Part shown: positions 15,101 through 21,185 of the stretch, in pieces
Layout: each line of letters opens with the position of its first letter
Numbering within the stretch: the stretch's first letter is position 1
Assembly: GCA_017483665.1 (NCBI GenBank)
Contig: JAFUVM010000070.1
Coordinates: 1-36,044, forward strand
Reading direction: 5' to 3'
From: Bacteroidaceae bacterium
GTDB lineage: Bacteria > Bacteroidota > Bacteroidia > Bacteroidales > Bacteroidaceae
DNA length: 36,044 bases
The notes under the pieces: generated by a model
Seen by the model: the letters and a program-made list of their open reading frames with translations, nothing else
Databases searched by the model: none
Told to the model about the DNA's origin: nothing
Made by a program: the position numbers and the translations under genes

Positions 15101-15340
15101 GGCGAGACAGTCGACACCCTATGGGCAGCGCCCTATCAGACCGACATCACGTCCCGCCTGCGCCGAGGCAGCAACACCATCACCGTCGAAGTTACCAGCA
15201 CCTGGTTCAACCGCTTGGTCTATGATGCCGCTCAGCCCAAGGAGCAGCGCCGCACGTGGGTCATCAACGGCCCCTCGGCGGGGCAAGCCCTGCGTCCCTC
15301 CGGCCTGCTGGGTCCCGTGGAAATCGTCAAGAGACAATAA
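12179..15340 (+). CDS. Exported glycoside hydrolase, GH106-like (alpha-L-rhamnosidase type)
   Basis: The protein has 1053 residues from ATG 12179, which gives a clean signal peptide (MKRLHIIYILFAIALSVG...SAQ). The frame is open further upstream, but that part overlaps the cyclo-ligase gene and has no signal. The N-terminal catalytic part has WFHFLNGSIRREGITRDL, GIQGVQFFH and TCPGWAMSGGPW, the pattern of GH106 alpha-L-rhamnosidases. Candidate catalytic glutamates lie in PMCEYWQPF and SAESFTSFE. The C-terminal 130 residues form a beta-sandwich (RGSNTITVEVTSTWFNRLVY), as in GH2-like sugar-binding domains. It is exported, so it would act on plant pectin or other rhamnosides. A bidirectional terminator follows. 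Confidence 0.8.
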   Translation: MKRLHIIYILFAIALSVGPNLSAQGNLSAVPDTAELRRPFSKDDRAAFLHPGRIYYPETWFHFLNGSIRREGITRDLEAIAASGIQGVQFFHGQVGDPADWPGTEEHVECLSPKWESLVRHTAEEAHRLGLRFSLQTCPGWAMSGGPWIKPEQAMRHLSYSRTDITGGKETDVELPVPHKEEWRDWRDIVVLAFPAPEGDTGTYCQVETVETEELQAEWQKFFNGEQNSSFTLQPTTQQKPHRVHVKMKDAAKVRSIEFNPIDGFNHDFCVQPDIHLRVLTPGGTVLLDTDFPYANWQDHEKGMTFALPEHRQGGDYILEIANLHPMRLSRLRFSSATRGHNWEMESAWTLRSLLPLPENMNENGSGFVPRSSILNLTDKMTSDGHLRWTAPDGRWIVLRIGHVNSGQRNGPAPAEATGWEVNKLDTAYVAYQFRSYIGRLTDGPLKGLVNNMLMDSWECSSQTWTRHMQQEFLSRQHYDLLTWLPAVFGWVIDGREETSRFLSDWRRTVGDLFVENFYGQMSRMAHEKGMTVSYETAAGDIFPADPMEYYKYADVPMCEYWQPFGNFLANRNYKPIRPTASAAHLYGKPRVSAESFTSFELTWNEHLSMLREVANQNMVEGVTHTVFHTYTHNPDADRYFPGTSFGGGIGTPFLRKQTWWPFMKSFNTYLARCAFMLERGLPVSSVLWYIGDEIEQKPDQLVPFPGGYLYDYCNTDALLHRLKIRNGRWTTPDGIRYDVLWIPDTKRLLPETEARLQIMEAQGGRIIRDVPLAGLEEALGRQSLLPDVKPTDLRWLHRRMKGADWYMVCPQKEKDFSGEVSFCQEGRAELWNPMNGSIQMADAERDGEYTRVRLNLQRGEMFFLVFRHDARPKRWRGNGLPPASEQSEEGAGSESVVPLQNWKLTFPEGWGIAQPLTLAELKPWKDLPLSDEGRAFSGTAAYETTYQVDGTSQARQYLLRLGEVEEIAVIKVNGETVDTLWAAPYQTDITSRLRRGSNTITVEVTSTWFNRLVYDAAQPKEQRRTWVINGPSAGQALRPSGLLGPVEIVKRQ

Positions 15341-15382
15341 ACCGTCGCATTCCGCGAACTCCGACATCGCGTAGAGAATTAC

Positions 15383-15426
15383 AAAAAAAGAGGGTCTGTT
15401 TGTTTGTTTTGACACACCCTCTTTTT
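15383..15426. terminator. Bidirectional intrinsic terminator
   Basis: AAAAAAAGAGGGT pairs with ACCCTCTTTTT around a 20-base loop. With A and T runs on both outer sides, it can end both the GH106 transcript and the cupin transcript, which converge here. Confidence 0.85.
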
Positions 15427-15463
15427 CGTGTCTTCGGTTTCCGGCTGACTGTTCCTGCTGGCT

Positions 15464-16054
15464 CTACTTTTTCTTGTTGGCGGCTTCCACCTCGCGGATG
15501 CAGCTGAGGGCGTTCAGCGTCCGTGGGTAGCCTATGAGGGGAAGGTTCGACGAGATGACGGCAGAGCCGGGCAGCTTGTCGTAGACCTCGTCCGTGACTG
15601 GTTCCAGCCATTCATTGGAGGCTCCTTCCTCTACTTTGGTCATGTAGGTCAGATGCTGGAACCATGAGTCGCGGGCCGCCCCGTGCCAGTGCTTGACTTC
15701 TGCGGGAATGGCGATGACAGTTCCCGGGCGCATCACCACGGGCTCCTTCCCCCATTCCTGGTACCAGCCTCGGCCTGCCACACAGACAAGCACCTGCACC
15801 GACTTGTGGTGAATGTGCCAGTTGTTGCGGCAGCGTGGCTCGAATGTCACGTTCATGGGCCCGCCGTTCTGAGCATCGAGCGGGGCCAGATAGCTGTTTC
15901 CGATGAAATACTGTGCGTAGGCGGCGTTCAGTTCGCCCTTCGGCCATACGTTGAAGTCTACTTCTTGTGTCATATTCTGTGCTTTTACGTTTGTTCCAGC
16001 GGTCAGCGTGAAGGCTGCGAGGAACAGAACAATTCTAAAATGTTTTAGTTTCAT
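15464..16054 (-). CDS. Exported cupin-domain protein
   Basis: The 196-residue protein has a Sec signal peptide (VLFLAAFTLTAGTNVKAQ) and a single cupin. NNWHIHHKSVQVLVCVAGRG (76-95) gives the first metal-binding motif with HxHH and Gln, and PGTVIAIPAEVKHWHGA (111-127) gives the second with His. The C-terminal part (TDEVYDKLPGS) and the layout resemble cupins related to carboxymuconolactone decarboxylase. Export of a cupin is unusual for the housekeeping members. It has its own promoter box at 16090-16097. The substrate is not predictable from the sequence. Confidence 0.82.
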   Translation of the reverse strand: MKLKHFRIVLFLAAFTLTAGTNVKAQNMTQEVDFNVWPKGELNAAYAQYFIGNSYLAPLDAQNGGPMNVTFEPRCRNNWHIHHKSVQVLVCVAGRGWYQEWGKEPVVMRPGTVIAIPAEVKHWHGAARDSWFQHLTYMTKVEEGASNEWLEPVTDEVYDKLPGSAVISSNLPLIGYPRTLNALSCIREVEAANKKK

Positions 16055-16089
16055 GCAATGTCAGATATTGTCGTGTGGTTTTCCGACTG

Positions 16090-16097
16090 CAAAGTTA
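16090..16097 (-). promoter_or_regulatory. Cupin gene promoter, -7 box
   Basis: TAACTTTG on the minus strand fits TAnnTTTG and would start transcription about 30 bases before the cupin ATG at 16054. Confidence 0.55.
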
Positions 16098-16221
16098 GCG
16101 AGAAAATGTGAATTGCCACATACAAATCTTACGGATTCTATTACCATTATTACTGATTTTGCAGTTTAGCCGGGCCGCCGGAGCCTGCCGTGTCGATTAT
16201 CGCCGCACGTCGTGCCGTGGG

Positions 16222-16331
16222 TAAGCGCCTTGCTCTTCCAAAATAAGCGCGAGGCGCTTCGGGAATAAGCGCGAGGCGCTTCGGGAATAAGCACGAGGCG
16301 CTTCCGAAATAAGCGCGAGGCGCTTCGGGAA
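16222..16331. repeat. Five 22-bp TAAGC units abutting the mutY stop
   Basis: Five units of exactly 22 bp begin at 16222, 16244, 16266, 16288 and 16310. Each starts TAAGC and most continue with GCGAGGCGCTTC, so each unit holds an internal dyad (GCGC/GCGC, AAGC/GCTT). The array ends at 16331 and the mutY stop (16332-16334) follows directly. Related units lie at 19541-19565 and 35151-35272. Confidence 0.95.
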
Positions 16332-17432
16332 CTACTCCCTTTCCAATCTCTCCAGAAGCTTCTCCAGAAGGCGGGGCAGGGCGTAGCGGTCGAGGTCGGA
16401 CTCCTTGACCCATTGACCATTGATTATTGACCATTGACCATTAACCATTGATTGTTGACCATTGATTGTTTGGCTTTCCGGGGCTTTTGCCAATTCGTCG
16501 TTGACTTGGGGTAAGGCCAGAAGGTACAGGTCGGCATGCAGGCGCTGGTGGGTGAGCTGGTGGCGGACGTCGCTGGCAATGAGGGTCAATGCCCCTTTGG
16601 CAGAGAGGCGCTGCTCCACTTCTGCCATTGCGAGCGGCTTTTCCGACTCTATCAACGGGAACTCGAACAGGCCTTGCCAGATGTCACCGCTGCCGCGACG
16701 GTGGAGTAGGGTGTGGCCGTCCCTCGTGCGCACGTATATATAAGTAAGGTAACGGTCGCGGACGGCGGTGCGCTTCGACTTGGCGGGCAGCCTGTCGACG
16801 CTGTGCTCCCTGAGTGCGTGGCAGGTGTCTTGGAGCGGACAGGTGCTGCAGAGCGGGGAGACAGGCTTGCACAGCAGGGCACCGAAGTCCATGATGGCCT
16901 GGTTGTAGAGGGCGGGTCGGCGGCGGTCGAGCATCTCGTCGGCCAGGGCGCGGAGCAGTTTCTTTCCCTTCGTGGTGTCAACGGGTTCGTCGATGCCGAA
17001 GTGGCGGGCCAGTACGCGCTGCACGTTGCCGTCGAGCACGGCGTACGGTTCGTCGAAGGCAAAGCTCATGATGGCGGCTGCGGTGTAGTCGCCCACGCCG
17101 GGCAAAGCCCTGACGGAAGCATAGTCCCGGGGAAAGCTGCCTGCCTGTGCAACCTGCTTAGCGGCGGCATGCAGGTGGCGCGCCCGGCTGTAATAGCCCA
17201 GGCCTTGCCAGAGCAGCATCACGTCCTCCTCGCTGGCAGCGGCCAGGTGTTCGGCCGTAGGATAGCGCTGTGCAAAGCGCAGATAGTAGTCCATGCCCTG
17301 GCTGACCTGCGTCTGCTGCAGGATAAGCTCCGAGAGCATGATGAGGTAGGGGTCGCGTGTGTGACGCCAAGGCAAGTCGCGTCCGTGCTCGGCGTACCAA
17401 TGCTCCAAAAGGTCGGAAAAAGCGGATGTCAT
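16332..17432 (-). CDS. mutY: A/G-specific adenine glycosylase MutY
   Basis: MutY removes adenine paired with 8-oxoguanine. The 366-residue protein has the catalytic Glu in SELILQQTQVSQG, the helix-hairpin-helix LPGVGDYTAAAI, the catalytic Asp in VLDGNVQRV, and the 4Fe-4S motif Cx6Cx2Cx5C (CKPVSPLC-STC-PLQDTC). The C-terminal NUDIX-like domain, which reads 8-oxoG, is interrupted near residues 320-341 by a stretch (INGQQSMVNGQWSIINGQW) encoded by a heptanucleotide repeat array, after which the usual end (KESDLDRYALPRLLEKLLE) resumes. A TACTTTTG box lies five bases before the ATG, so the mRNA may be leaderless. Function is secure; the repeat is odd. Confidence 0.95.
   Translation of the reverse strand: MTSAFSDLLEHWYAEHGRDLPWRHTRDPYLIMLSELILQQTQVSQGMDYYLRFAQRYPTAEHLAAASEEDVMLLWQGLGYYSRARHLHAAAKQVAQAGSFPRDYASVRALPGVGDYTAAAIMSFAFDEPYAVLDGNVQRVLARHFGIDEPVDTTKGKKLLRALADEMLDRRRPALYNQAIMDFGALLCKPVSPLCSTCPLQDTCHALREHSVDRLPAKSKRTAVRDRYLTYIYVRTRDGHTLLHRRGSGDIWQGLFEFPLIESEKPLAMAEVEQRLSAKGALTLIASDVRHQLTHQRLHADLYLLALPQVNDELAKAPESQTINGQQSMVNGQWSIINGQWVKESDLDRYALPRLLEKLLERLERE
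16412..16467. repeat. Heptanucleotide repeat array (ATTGACC) inside mutY, 8 units
   Basis: Eight contiguous 7-bp units, mostly ATTGACC with ATTGATT and ATTAACC variants. On the minus strand in frame they encode NGQW/SMV-type heptapeptides within the MutY C-terminal domain. Because 7 is not a multiple of 3, loss or gain of one unit shifts the frame of the last 25-30 codons. Confidence 0.93.
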
Positions 17433-17436
17433 GCTG

Positions 17437-17444
17437 CAAAAGTA
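17437..17444 (-). promoter_or_regulatory. mutY promoter, -7 box
   Basis: TACTTTTG on the minus strand ends five bases before the mutY ATG (17432). With the usual 5-7 base distance to the start of transcription, the mRNA would begin at or next to the ATG. Confidence 0.55.
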
Positions 17445-17506
17445 CGGATTTTTGTCATGAAACGGGGTGATGAGGGACTTTTTTCTGCAAAAAAAGAAAA
17501 AAATTC

Positions 17507-17527
17507 TTCATTCTTCATTCTTCATTC
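17507..17527. repeat. Heptanucleotide repeat (TTCATTC) in a promoter region
   Basis: Three exact TTCATTC units, with a partial unit on each side, lie 13-33 bases before the TACCTTTG box of the mini ribosomal protein gene. They cover the region where the -33 element should be. Confidence 0.8.
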
Positions 17528-17539
17528 TTCTTTTTTTTG

Positions 17540-17547
17540 TACCTTTG
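17540..17547 (+). promoter_or_regulatory. Promoter of the mS38-like gene, -7 box
   Basis: TACCTTTG matches TAnnTTTG. It would start a transcript near 17554, about 47 bases before the ATG at 17601. The upstream region is a poly-T and heptamer tract. Confidence 0.65.
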
Positions 17548-17600
17548 CAGTCCGAAAAGGTGTAAACATATAATAGTACTAACCATAAATACCCCAAATT

Positions 17601-17690
17601 ATGCCAAACGGAAAGAAGCATAAAAGACACAAGATGTCGACGCACAAGCGTAAGAAGAGACTGAGAAAGAACAGACATAAGAGCAAGTAA
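17601..17690 (+). CDS. COX24/AURKAIP1 (mS38-like) mini ribosomal protein
   Basis: The 29-residue, extremely basic peptide starts MPNGKKHKRHKMSTHKRKKR and ends RKNRHKSK. This pattern matches the COX24/AURKAIP1 domain, known from mitochondrial ribosomal protein mS38 and the related small protein bS22 of some bacteria; Bacteroidetes genomes carry such a gene. It would bind rRNA in the small subunit. It has a good promoter box upstream and an intrinsic terminator downstream (17752-17786), so it can be made as a single-gene transcript before RNase G. Because of its size it is easily missed by gene callers. Confidence 0.85.
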   Translation: MPNGKKHKRHKMSTHKRKKRLRKNRHKSK

Positions 17691-17751
17691 CGTACTTCTT
17701 GGATGCTTTAGCACCAAGTCGTGCCTTATGTGCTCGGAGCTCAGAGCCCAG

Positions 17752-17786
17752 AAAAGGTGGCAGGACTCAGCTCTGTCACCTTTTTT
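17752..17786 (+). terminator. Intrinsic terminator between the mS38-like gene and RNase G
   Basis: AAAAGGTGGCAG (17752-17763) pairs with CTGTCACCTTTT (17773-17784) with one G-U pair, followed by more T. It ends the short transcript. RNase G would be made by read-through, so this hairpin may control its level. Confidence 0.85.
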
Positions 17787-17793
17787 GTAATAC

Positions 17794-17808
17794 ATGAAAA
17801 ACAAGTGA
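17794..17808 (+). other. Four-codon upstream ORF overlapping the RNase G start
   Basis: ATG AAA AAC AAG TGA encodes MKNK. Its stop overlaps the GTG start of the RNase G gene (GTGA), the arrangement of translational coupling by termination and re-initiation. There is no other in-frame ATG for RNase G close to its conserved N-terminus. Confidence 0.4.
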
Positions 17809-19379
17809 CAAGCGAATTATTCATTGACGTACAACCAAAGAAAATCTCCATTGCCCTGACCGAGGACAAGCGTCTGGCAGAGTATCAGGAGGAGGAACAG
17901 AGCGTATCCTTCTCCGTGGGGAATGTCTATCTGGGCAAGGTGCGCAAGCTGATGCCCGGGCTGAATGCATGCTTTGTCAACGTGGGCCACGAGCGCGATG
18001 CCTTCCTGCACTACCTGGACATGGGCACGCAGTTCGCTTCGTATGCCAAGTACCTCAAGCAGGTACAGAGCGATCGCAAGAACCTCTATCCCTTCGAGAA
18101 AGCTACGCCCCAGCCCGAACTGCCCAAGGACGGCAGCGTGCAGACATACCTGCAGCAGGGCCAGGAGGTGCTGGTGCAGATCGTGAAGGAGCCCATCAGC
18201 ACCAAAGGTCCGCGGCTGACCTGCGACATCTCCTTCCCCGGACGTTTCCTTGTCTTCTCCCCATTCGGCGACAAGGTCTCGGTCTCCAACAAGATAAAGA
18301 GTGCAGCGGAACGTGCCCGCCTCAAGCAAATCATACAGAGCATCAAGCCCGCCAACTGCGGCATCATCGTCCGTACCGTGGCCGAAGGCAAGAAGGCCAG
18401 CGAGCTGGACGCCGAGATGAAGATACTCGTCACGCGCTGGGAGGACACACTGCGCAAGGTGCAGCTGGCCAAAGAGCTGCCTACCCTCGTCAGCGAAGAG
18501 ACCAGCCGTGCCGTAGGCATGCTGCGCGACCTCTTCAACCCGAGCTTCGAGAACATCTACGTCAACAGCGTGGAGGTCTACCACGAGGTGCGCGACTACG
18601 TCAGCCTCATTGCCCCCGAGTGCATCGAGGTCGTGAAGCTCTACAAGGGCAAGCTGCCCATCTTCGACAACTTCGACATCACGCGGCAGATAAAGTCCCG
18701 CTTCGGTCGCACCGTCTCCTACAAGCATGGTGCCTACCTCATCATCGAGCATACCGAAGCCCTGCACGTCGTCGACGTGAACAGCGGTAACCGTACCCGC
18801 AACAAGGACAGCCAGGAGGCCAATGCTCTGGAGGTCAACATGGGAGCCGCCGAGGAGCTGGCCCACCAGCTGCGTCTGCGCGACATGGGCGGCATCATCG
18901 TTGTCGACTTCATCGACATGAAGCTGGCCGAGGATCGTCAGCAGCTCTACGACCACATGTGCGAGCTGATGAAGCGCGACCGCGCCCGCCACAATATCCT
19001 TCCCCTGAGCAAGTTCTGCCTGATGCAAATAACGCGTCAGAGAGTGCGCCCTGTCATGGATGTGGCCGTCGAAGAGACGTGTCCCACCTGTCACGGCACG
19101 GGCAGCATCAAGAGCAGTTTCCTCTTCGAGAGCGTGCTGGAGGGCAAGATAAAGTTCCTCTATCACAAGCTCGGCATCAAGCGCTTCACGCTCCACGTTC
19201 ATCCCTACGTGGCAGCCTTCCTGAATCAGGGCCTCTTCAGCATCCGCCGCAGGTGGCAGTTCAAGTACGGCTTCGGCGTGAAGGTCATCCCCAGCCAGAA
19301 GCTTGCCTTCCTGCAGTATGAGTTCTACGACAAGGACGGGCAGGAAATCGACATGAAGGAAGAGGTGGAGATACGCTAA
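17805..19379 (+). CDS. rng: Ribonuclease E/G family endoribonuclease
   Basis: This single-strand endoribonuclease acts in rRNA maturation and mRNA decay. With the GTG start at 17805 it has 524 residues and opens TSELFIDVQPKKISIAL, as in Bacteroidales RNase G. An S1-type RNA-binding part covers about 35-130 (GNVYLGKVRKLMPGLNACFVNVG). The catalytic Mg-binding aspartates lie in VVDVNSGN (about 320-327) and GGIIVVDFIDM. The Zn-link motif CPTCHGTG (about 426-433) supports dimerisation. The frame is open upstream to 17721, but that part overlaps a terminator hairpin. It follows the mS38-like gene, so both are tied to the ribosome. Confidence 0.93.
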   Translation: MTSELFIDVQPKKISIALTEDKRLAEYQEEEQSVSFSVGNVYLGKVRKLMPGLNACFVNVGHERDAFLHYLDMGTQFASYAKYLKQVQSDRKNLYPFEKATPQPELPKDGSVQTYLQQGQEVLVQIVKEPISTKGPRLTCDISFPGRFLVFSPFGDKVSVSNKIKSAAERARLKQIIQSIKPANCGIIVRTVAEGKKASELDAEMKILVTRWEDTLRKVQLAKELPTLVSEETSRAVGMLRDLFNPSFENIYVNSVEVYHEVRDYVSLIAPECIEVVKLYKGKLPIFDNFDITRQIKSRFGRTVSYKHGAYLIIEHTEALHVVDVNSGNRTRNKDSQEANALEVNMGAAEELAHQLRLRDMGGIIVVDFIDMKLAEDRQQLYDHMCELMKRDRARHNILPLSKFCLMQITRQRVRPVMDVAVEETCPTCHGTGSIKSSFLFESVLEGKIKFLYHKLGIKRFTLHVHPYVAAFLNQGLFSIRRRWQFKYGFGVKVIPSQKLAFLQYEFYDKDGQEIDMKEEVEIR

Positions 19380-19422
19380 AGTGGCGCCCGACGCAAAAAC
19401 ACGGGAAAGTTCCGGCTAACAT

Positions 19423-19505
19423 CAACGGATTCCACGTATTTCTCGGATAGAGTGCATGCAAATTGACTGCATGCAGATTTTCCGCGAAATTCGTGGAATC
19501 CGTTG
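19423..19505. repeat. Long inverted repeat between RNase G and pdxT
   Basis: The 24-base arm starting CAACGGATTCCACG (19423-19446) pairs with 19482-19505 with two mismatches. Inside, two TGCATGCA palindromes (about 19454-19461 and 19469-19476) face each other around a 7-base loop. The whole could form a hairpin of more than 30 bp. It lies between two converging genes and could act as a terminator or be a small mobile repeat. Confidence 0.8.
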
Positions 19506-19540
19506 TTTCTTTATTGCCTTGTTCGTATAGCGGCACGCGC

Positions 19541-19565
19541 TTATTCCGGAAGCGCCTCGTGCTTA
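19541..19565 (-). repeat. 22-bp TAAGC unit carrying the pdxT stop codon
   Basis: On the minus strand the pdxT stop is the first triplet of a full unit (TAAGCACGAGGCGCTTCCGG then AA), followed by the start of a second (TAAGCGCG). The unit is nearly identical to those in 16222-16331. Confidence 0.85.
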
Positions 19566-20135
19566 GTTTCCTGACGCGACCATCTTCAGGAACAGTTCAT
19601 GGATGCTGGTGTCGTCGGTCAGCTCAGGGTGGAAGGCTGTGACGAGCATATTGCCTTGCCGGGCTGCCACGGCTTTGCCATCGACGCGGGCAAGGATGTC
19701 GACCTCCGGACCTGCCTCTTCGATGTAGGGAGCGCGGATGAAGGTCATGGGGACGCGTCCGATGCCCGCAAACTCCCCCTCCGTGTTGAAGCTTCCCAAC
19801 TGTCTGCCATAGGCATTGCGACGGGCCGTGAGGTCCATCACACCGAGGTGGTTCCGGTCGAGCATGATGAGGCCGGCACAAGTCCCGAGCACAGGAAGTC
19901 CGTCGAGAATGGCCTGTCTGAGAGGCTCGAACAGGCCTTCGTCCTTCATGATGCGCATCATGGCTGTGCTCTCGCCGCCGGGGATTGCCCACCCTCTCAT
20001 TCCCCCAAAGGGGGAAGACATGAAGTTACGCCAATCTGCCAAGTTGCGGATGAGTGTTGTCTCAGCCCCAAGTTGCCTGAACATCTGTTCGTGCTCAGCA
20101 AAAGCTCCTTGCAGAGCAAGTATAGCAATCTTCAT
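19563..20135 (-). CDS. pdxT: Pyridoxal 5'-phosphate synthase glutaminase subunit PdxT
   Basis: PdxT frees ammonia from glutamine for PdxS in the DXP-independent vitamin B6 pathway. The 190-residue protein has GALQGAF-type opening ([11 protein letters not shown]), PGGEST, the nucleophile in GTCAGLI and the HxE pair in FHPELTDD. Compared with B. subtilis PdxT there are about eight extra residues just before PGGEST (SSPFGGMRG, about 40-48), encoded by a palindromic repeat in the gene. The residues lie on the way to the active-site loop, so activity should be tested. The gene overlaps pdxS by four bases, and its stop is in a 22-bp TAAGC unit. Confidence 0.95.
   Translation of the reverse strand: MKIAILALQGAFAEHEQMFRQLGAETTLIRNLADWRNFMSSPFGGMRGWAIPGGESTAMMRIMKDEGLFEPLRQAILDGLPVLGTCAGLIMLDRNHLGVMDLTARRNAYGRQLGSFNTEGEFAGIGRVPMTFIRAPYIEEAGPEVDILARVDGKAVAARQGNMLVTAFHPELTDDTSIHELFLKMVASGN
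19999..20016 (-). repeat. SPKGG-type palindromic element inside pdxT
   Basis: TTCCCCC-AAA-GGGGGAA lies in frame in pdxT and encodes SSPFGG on the minus strand. It belongs with the elements at 8753, 8841, 28715 and 35741. Confidence 0.75.
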
Positions 20136-21004
20136 AACCCCCTCTCCGCCATCAGCAATTGTATCTCGCTCTCGTTGATGCCGACCATCGCTTCGCCGAG
20201 GTCCTCGCTGAGCTGAGCCAGGACGGCCGGGTTGTCGTAGTTCGTGACGGCTTTGACGATGGCCTGCGCCCGCTTCTCGGGATTGCCGCTCTTGAAGATG
20301 CCGCTGCCCACGAAGACGCCCTCCGCGCCGAGCTGCATCATCAGGGCAGCATCGGCAGGCGTTGCCACACCTCCGGCGGCGAAGTTCACGACGGGCAGTT
20401 TGCCGTTCTCGTGAACAAAGCGTACCAGGTCGTAGGGCACGCGGAGCTGCTTGGCGGCTTCGTAGAGTTCGTCATCTTCGAGCGAGACGAGCCGCCTTAT
20501 TTCGCTTTGCATGAGGCGCATGTGGCGGACGGCCTGAATGATGTCGCCCGTGCCGGGTTCGCCCTTGGTGCGTATCATCGTGGCGCCCTCGTTGATGCGT
20601 CGGAGCGCTTCGCCAAGGTCCTTCGCTCCGCAGACGAACGGCACGCGGAACTTCCGCTTGTCGATGTGGTAGACGTCGTCTGCGGGGGAGAGCACTTCGC
20701 TCTCGTCGATGTAGTCTATCTCGATGGCCTCGAGTATCTGCGCCTCCGCGAAATGACCGATGCGGCACTTCGCCATCACGGGAATCGTCACGGCCTCCTG
20801 TATGCCCCGTATCATCTTCGGGTCGCTCATGCGGCTCACGCCACCGGCTGCCCGAATGTCGGCCGGTATGCGTTCCAATGCCATTACTGCGCACGCTCCC
20901 GCTGCCTCGGCGATGCGAGCCTGCTCGGGAGTCGTCACGTCCATAATCACGCCGCCCTTCAGCATCTGAGCCAACTGGCGGTTAAGTGTTGTCCTTTCTT
21001 CCAT
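20132..21004 (-). CDS. pdxS: Pyridoxal 5'-phosphate synthase subunit PdxS
   Basis: PdxS builds PLP from ribose 5-phosphate, glyceraldehyde 3-phosphate and ammonia. From ATG 21004 it has 290 residues, the usual length, and opens with [17 protein letters not shown]. Conserved blocks are [31 protein letters not shown] (active-site Lys), [25 protein letters not shown] and [19 protein letters not shown]. The frame extends upstream to 21286, but that part overlaps a terminator and promoter and has no family match. A TACCTTTG box lies 48 bases before the start. pdxS and pdxT are coupled by an ATGA overlap. Confidence 0.97.
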   Translation of the reverse strand: MEERTTLNRQLAQMLKGGVIMDVTTPEQARIAEAAGACAVMALERIPADIRAAGGVSRMSDPKMIRGIQEAVTIPVMAKCRIGHFAEAQILEAIEIDYIDESEVLSPADDVYHIDKRKFRVPFVCGAKDLGEALRRINEGATMIRTKGEPGTGDIIQAVRHMRLMQSEIRRLVSLEDDELYEAAKQLRVPYDLVRFVHENGKLPVVNFAAGGVATPADAALMMQLGAEGVFVGSGIFKSGNPEKRAQAIVKAVTNYDNPAVLAQLSEDLGEAMVGINESEIQLLMAERGL

Positions 21005-21051
21005 ACTTCTTCTTCTTCTTTTATCTTCTTCTATCTTCTTGTTTCTCGCTG

Positions 21052-21059
21052 CAAAGGTA
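21052..21059 (-). promoter_or_regulatory. pdxS promoter, -7 box
   Basis: TACCTTTG on the minus strand fits TAnnTTTG and would give a leader of about 40 bases before pdxS. Confidence 0.65.
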
Positions 21060-21065
21060 AAGACA

Positions 21066-21099
21066 AAAACGGGAACAGACAACCGTCCGTTCCCGTTTG
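21066..21099 (-). terminator. Intrinsic terminator of the serpin gene
   Basis: On the minus strand AACGGGAAC-GGAC pairs with GTCTGTTCCCGTT around a short loop, followed by TTTT and further T. It lies between the serpin stop (21186) and the pdxS promoter, so it separates the two units. Confidence 0.8.
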
Positions 21100-21185
21100 G
21101 TAAAGAGGAACTCCGAAGATGACAAAGCCGGGCAAGCAGCGCGATGTCTTCGGGCGTTATGCTCAGGCTATGGTCTGTATGCGTC

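Noticed and set aside
16222-16331. CRISPR array
   Set aside because: Units follow each other directly with no unique spacers, the unit is only 22 bp, and no cas genes lie nearby. The same holds for 35151-35272 and 363-535.
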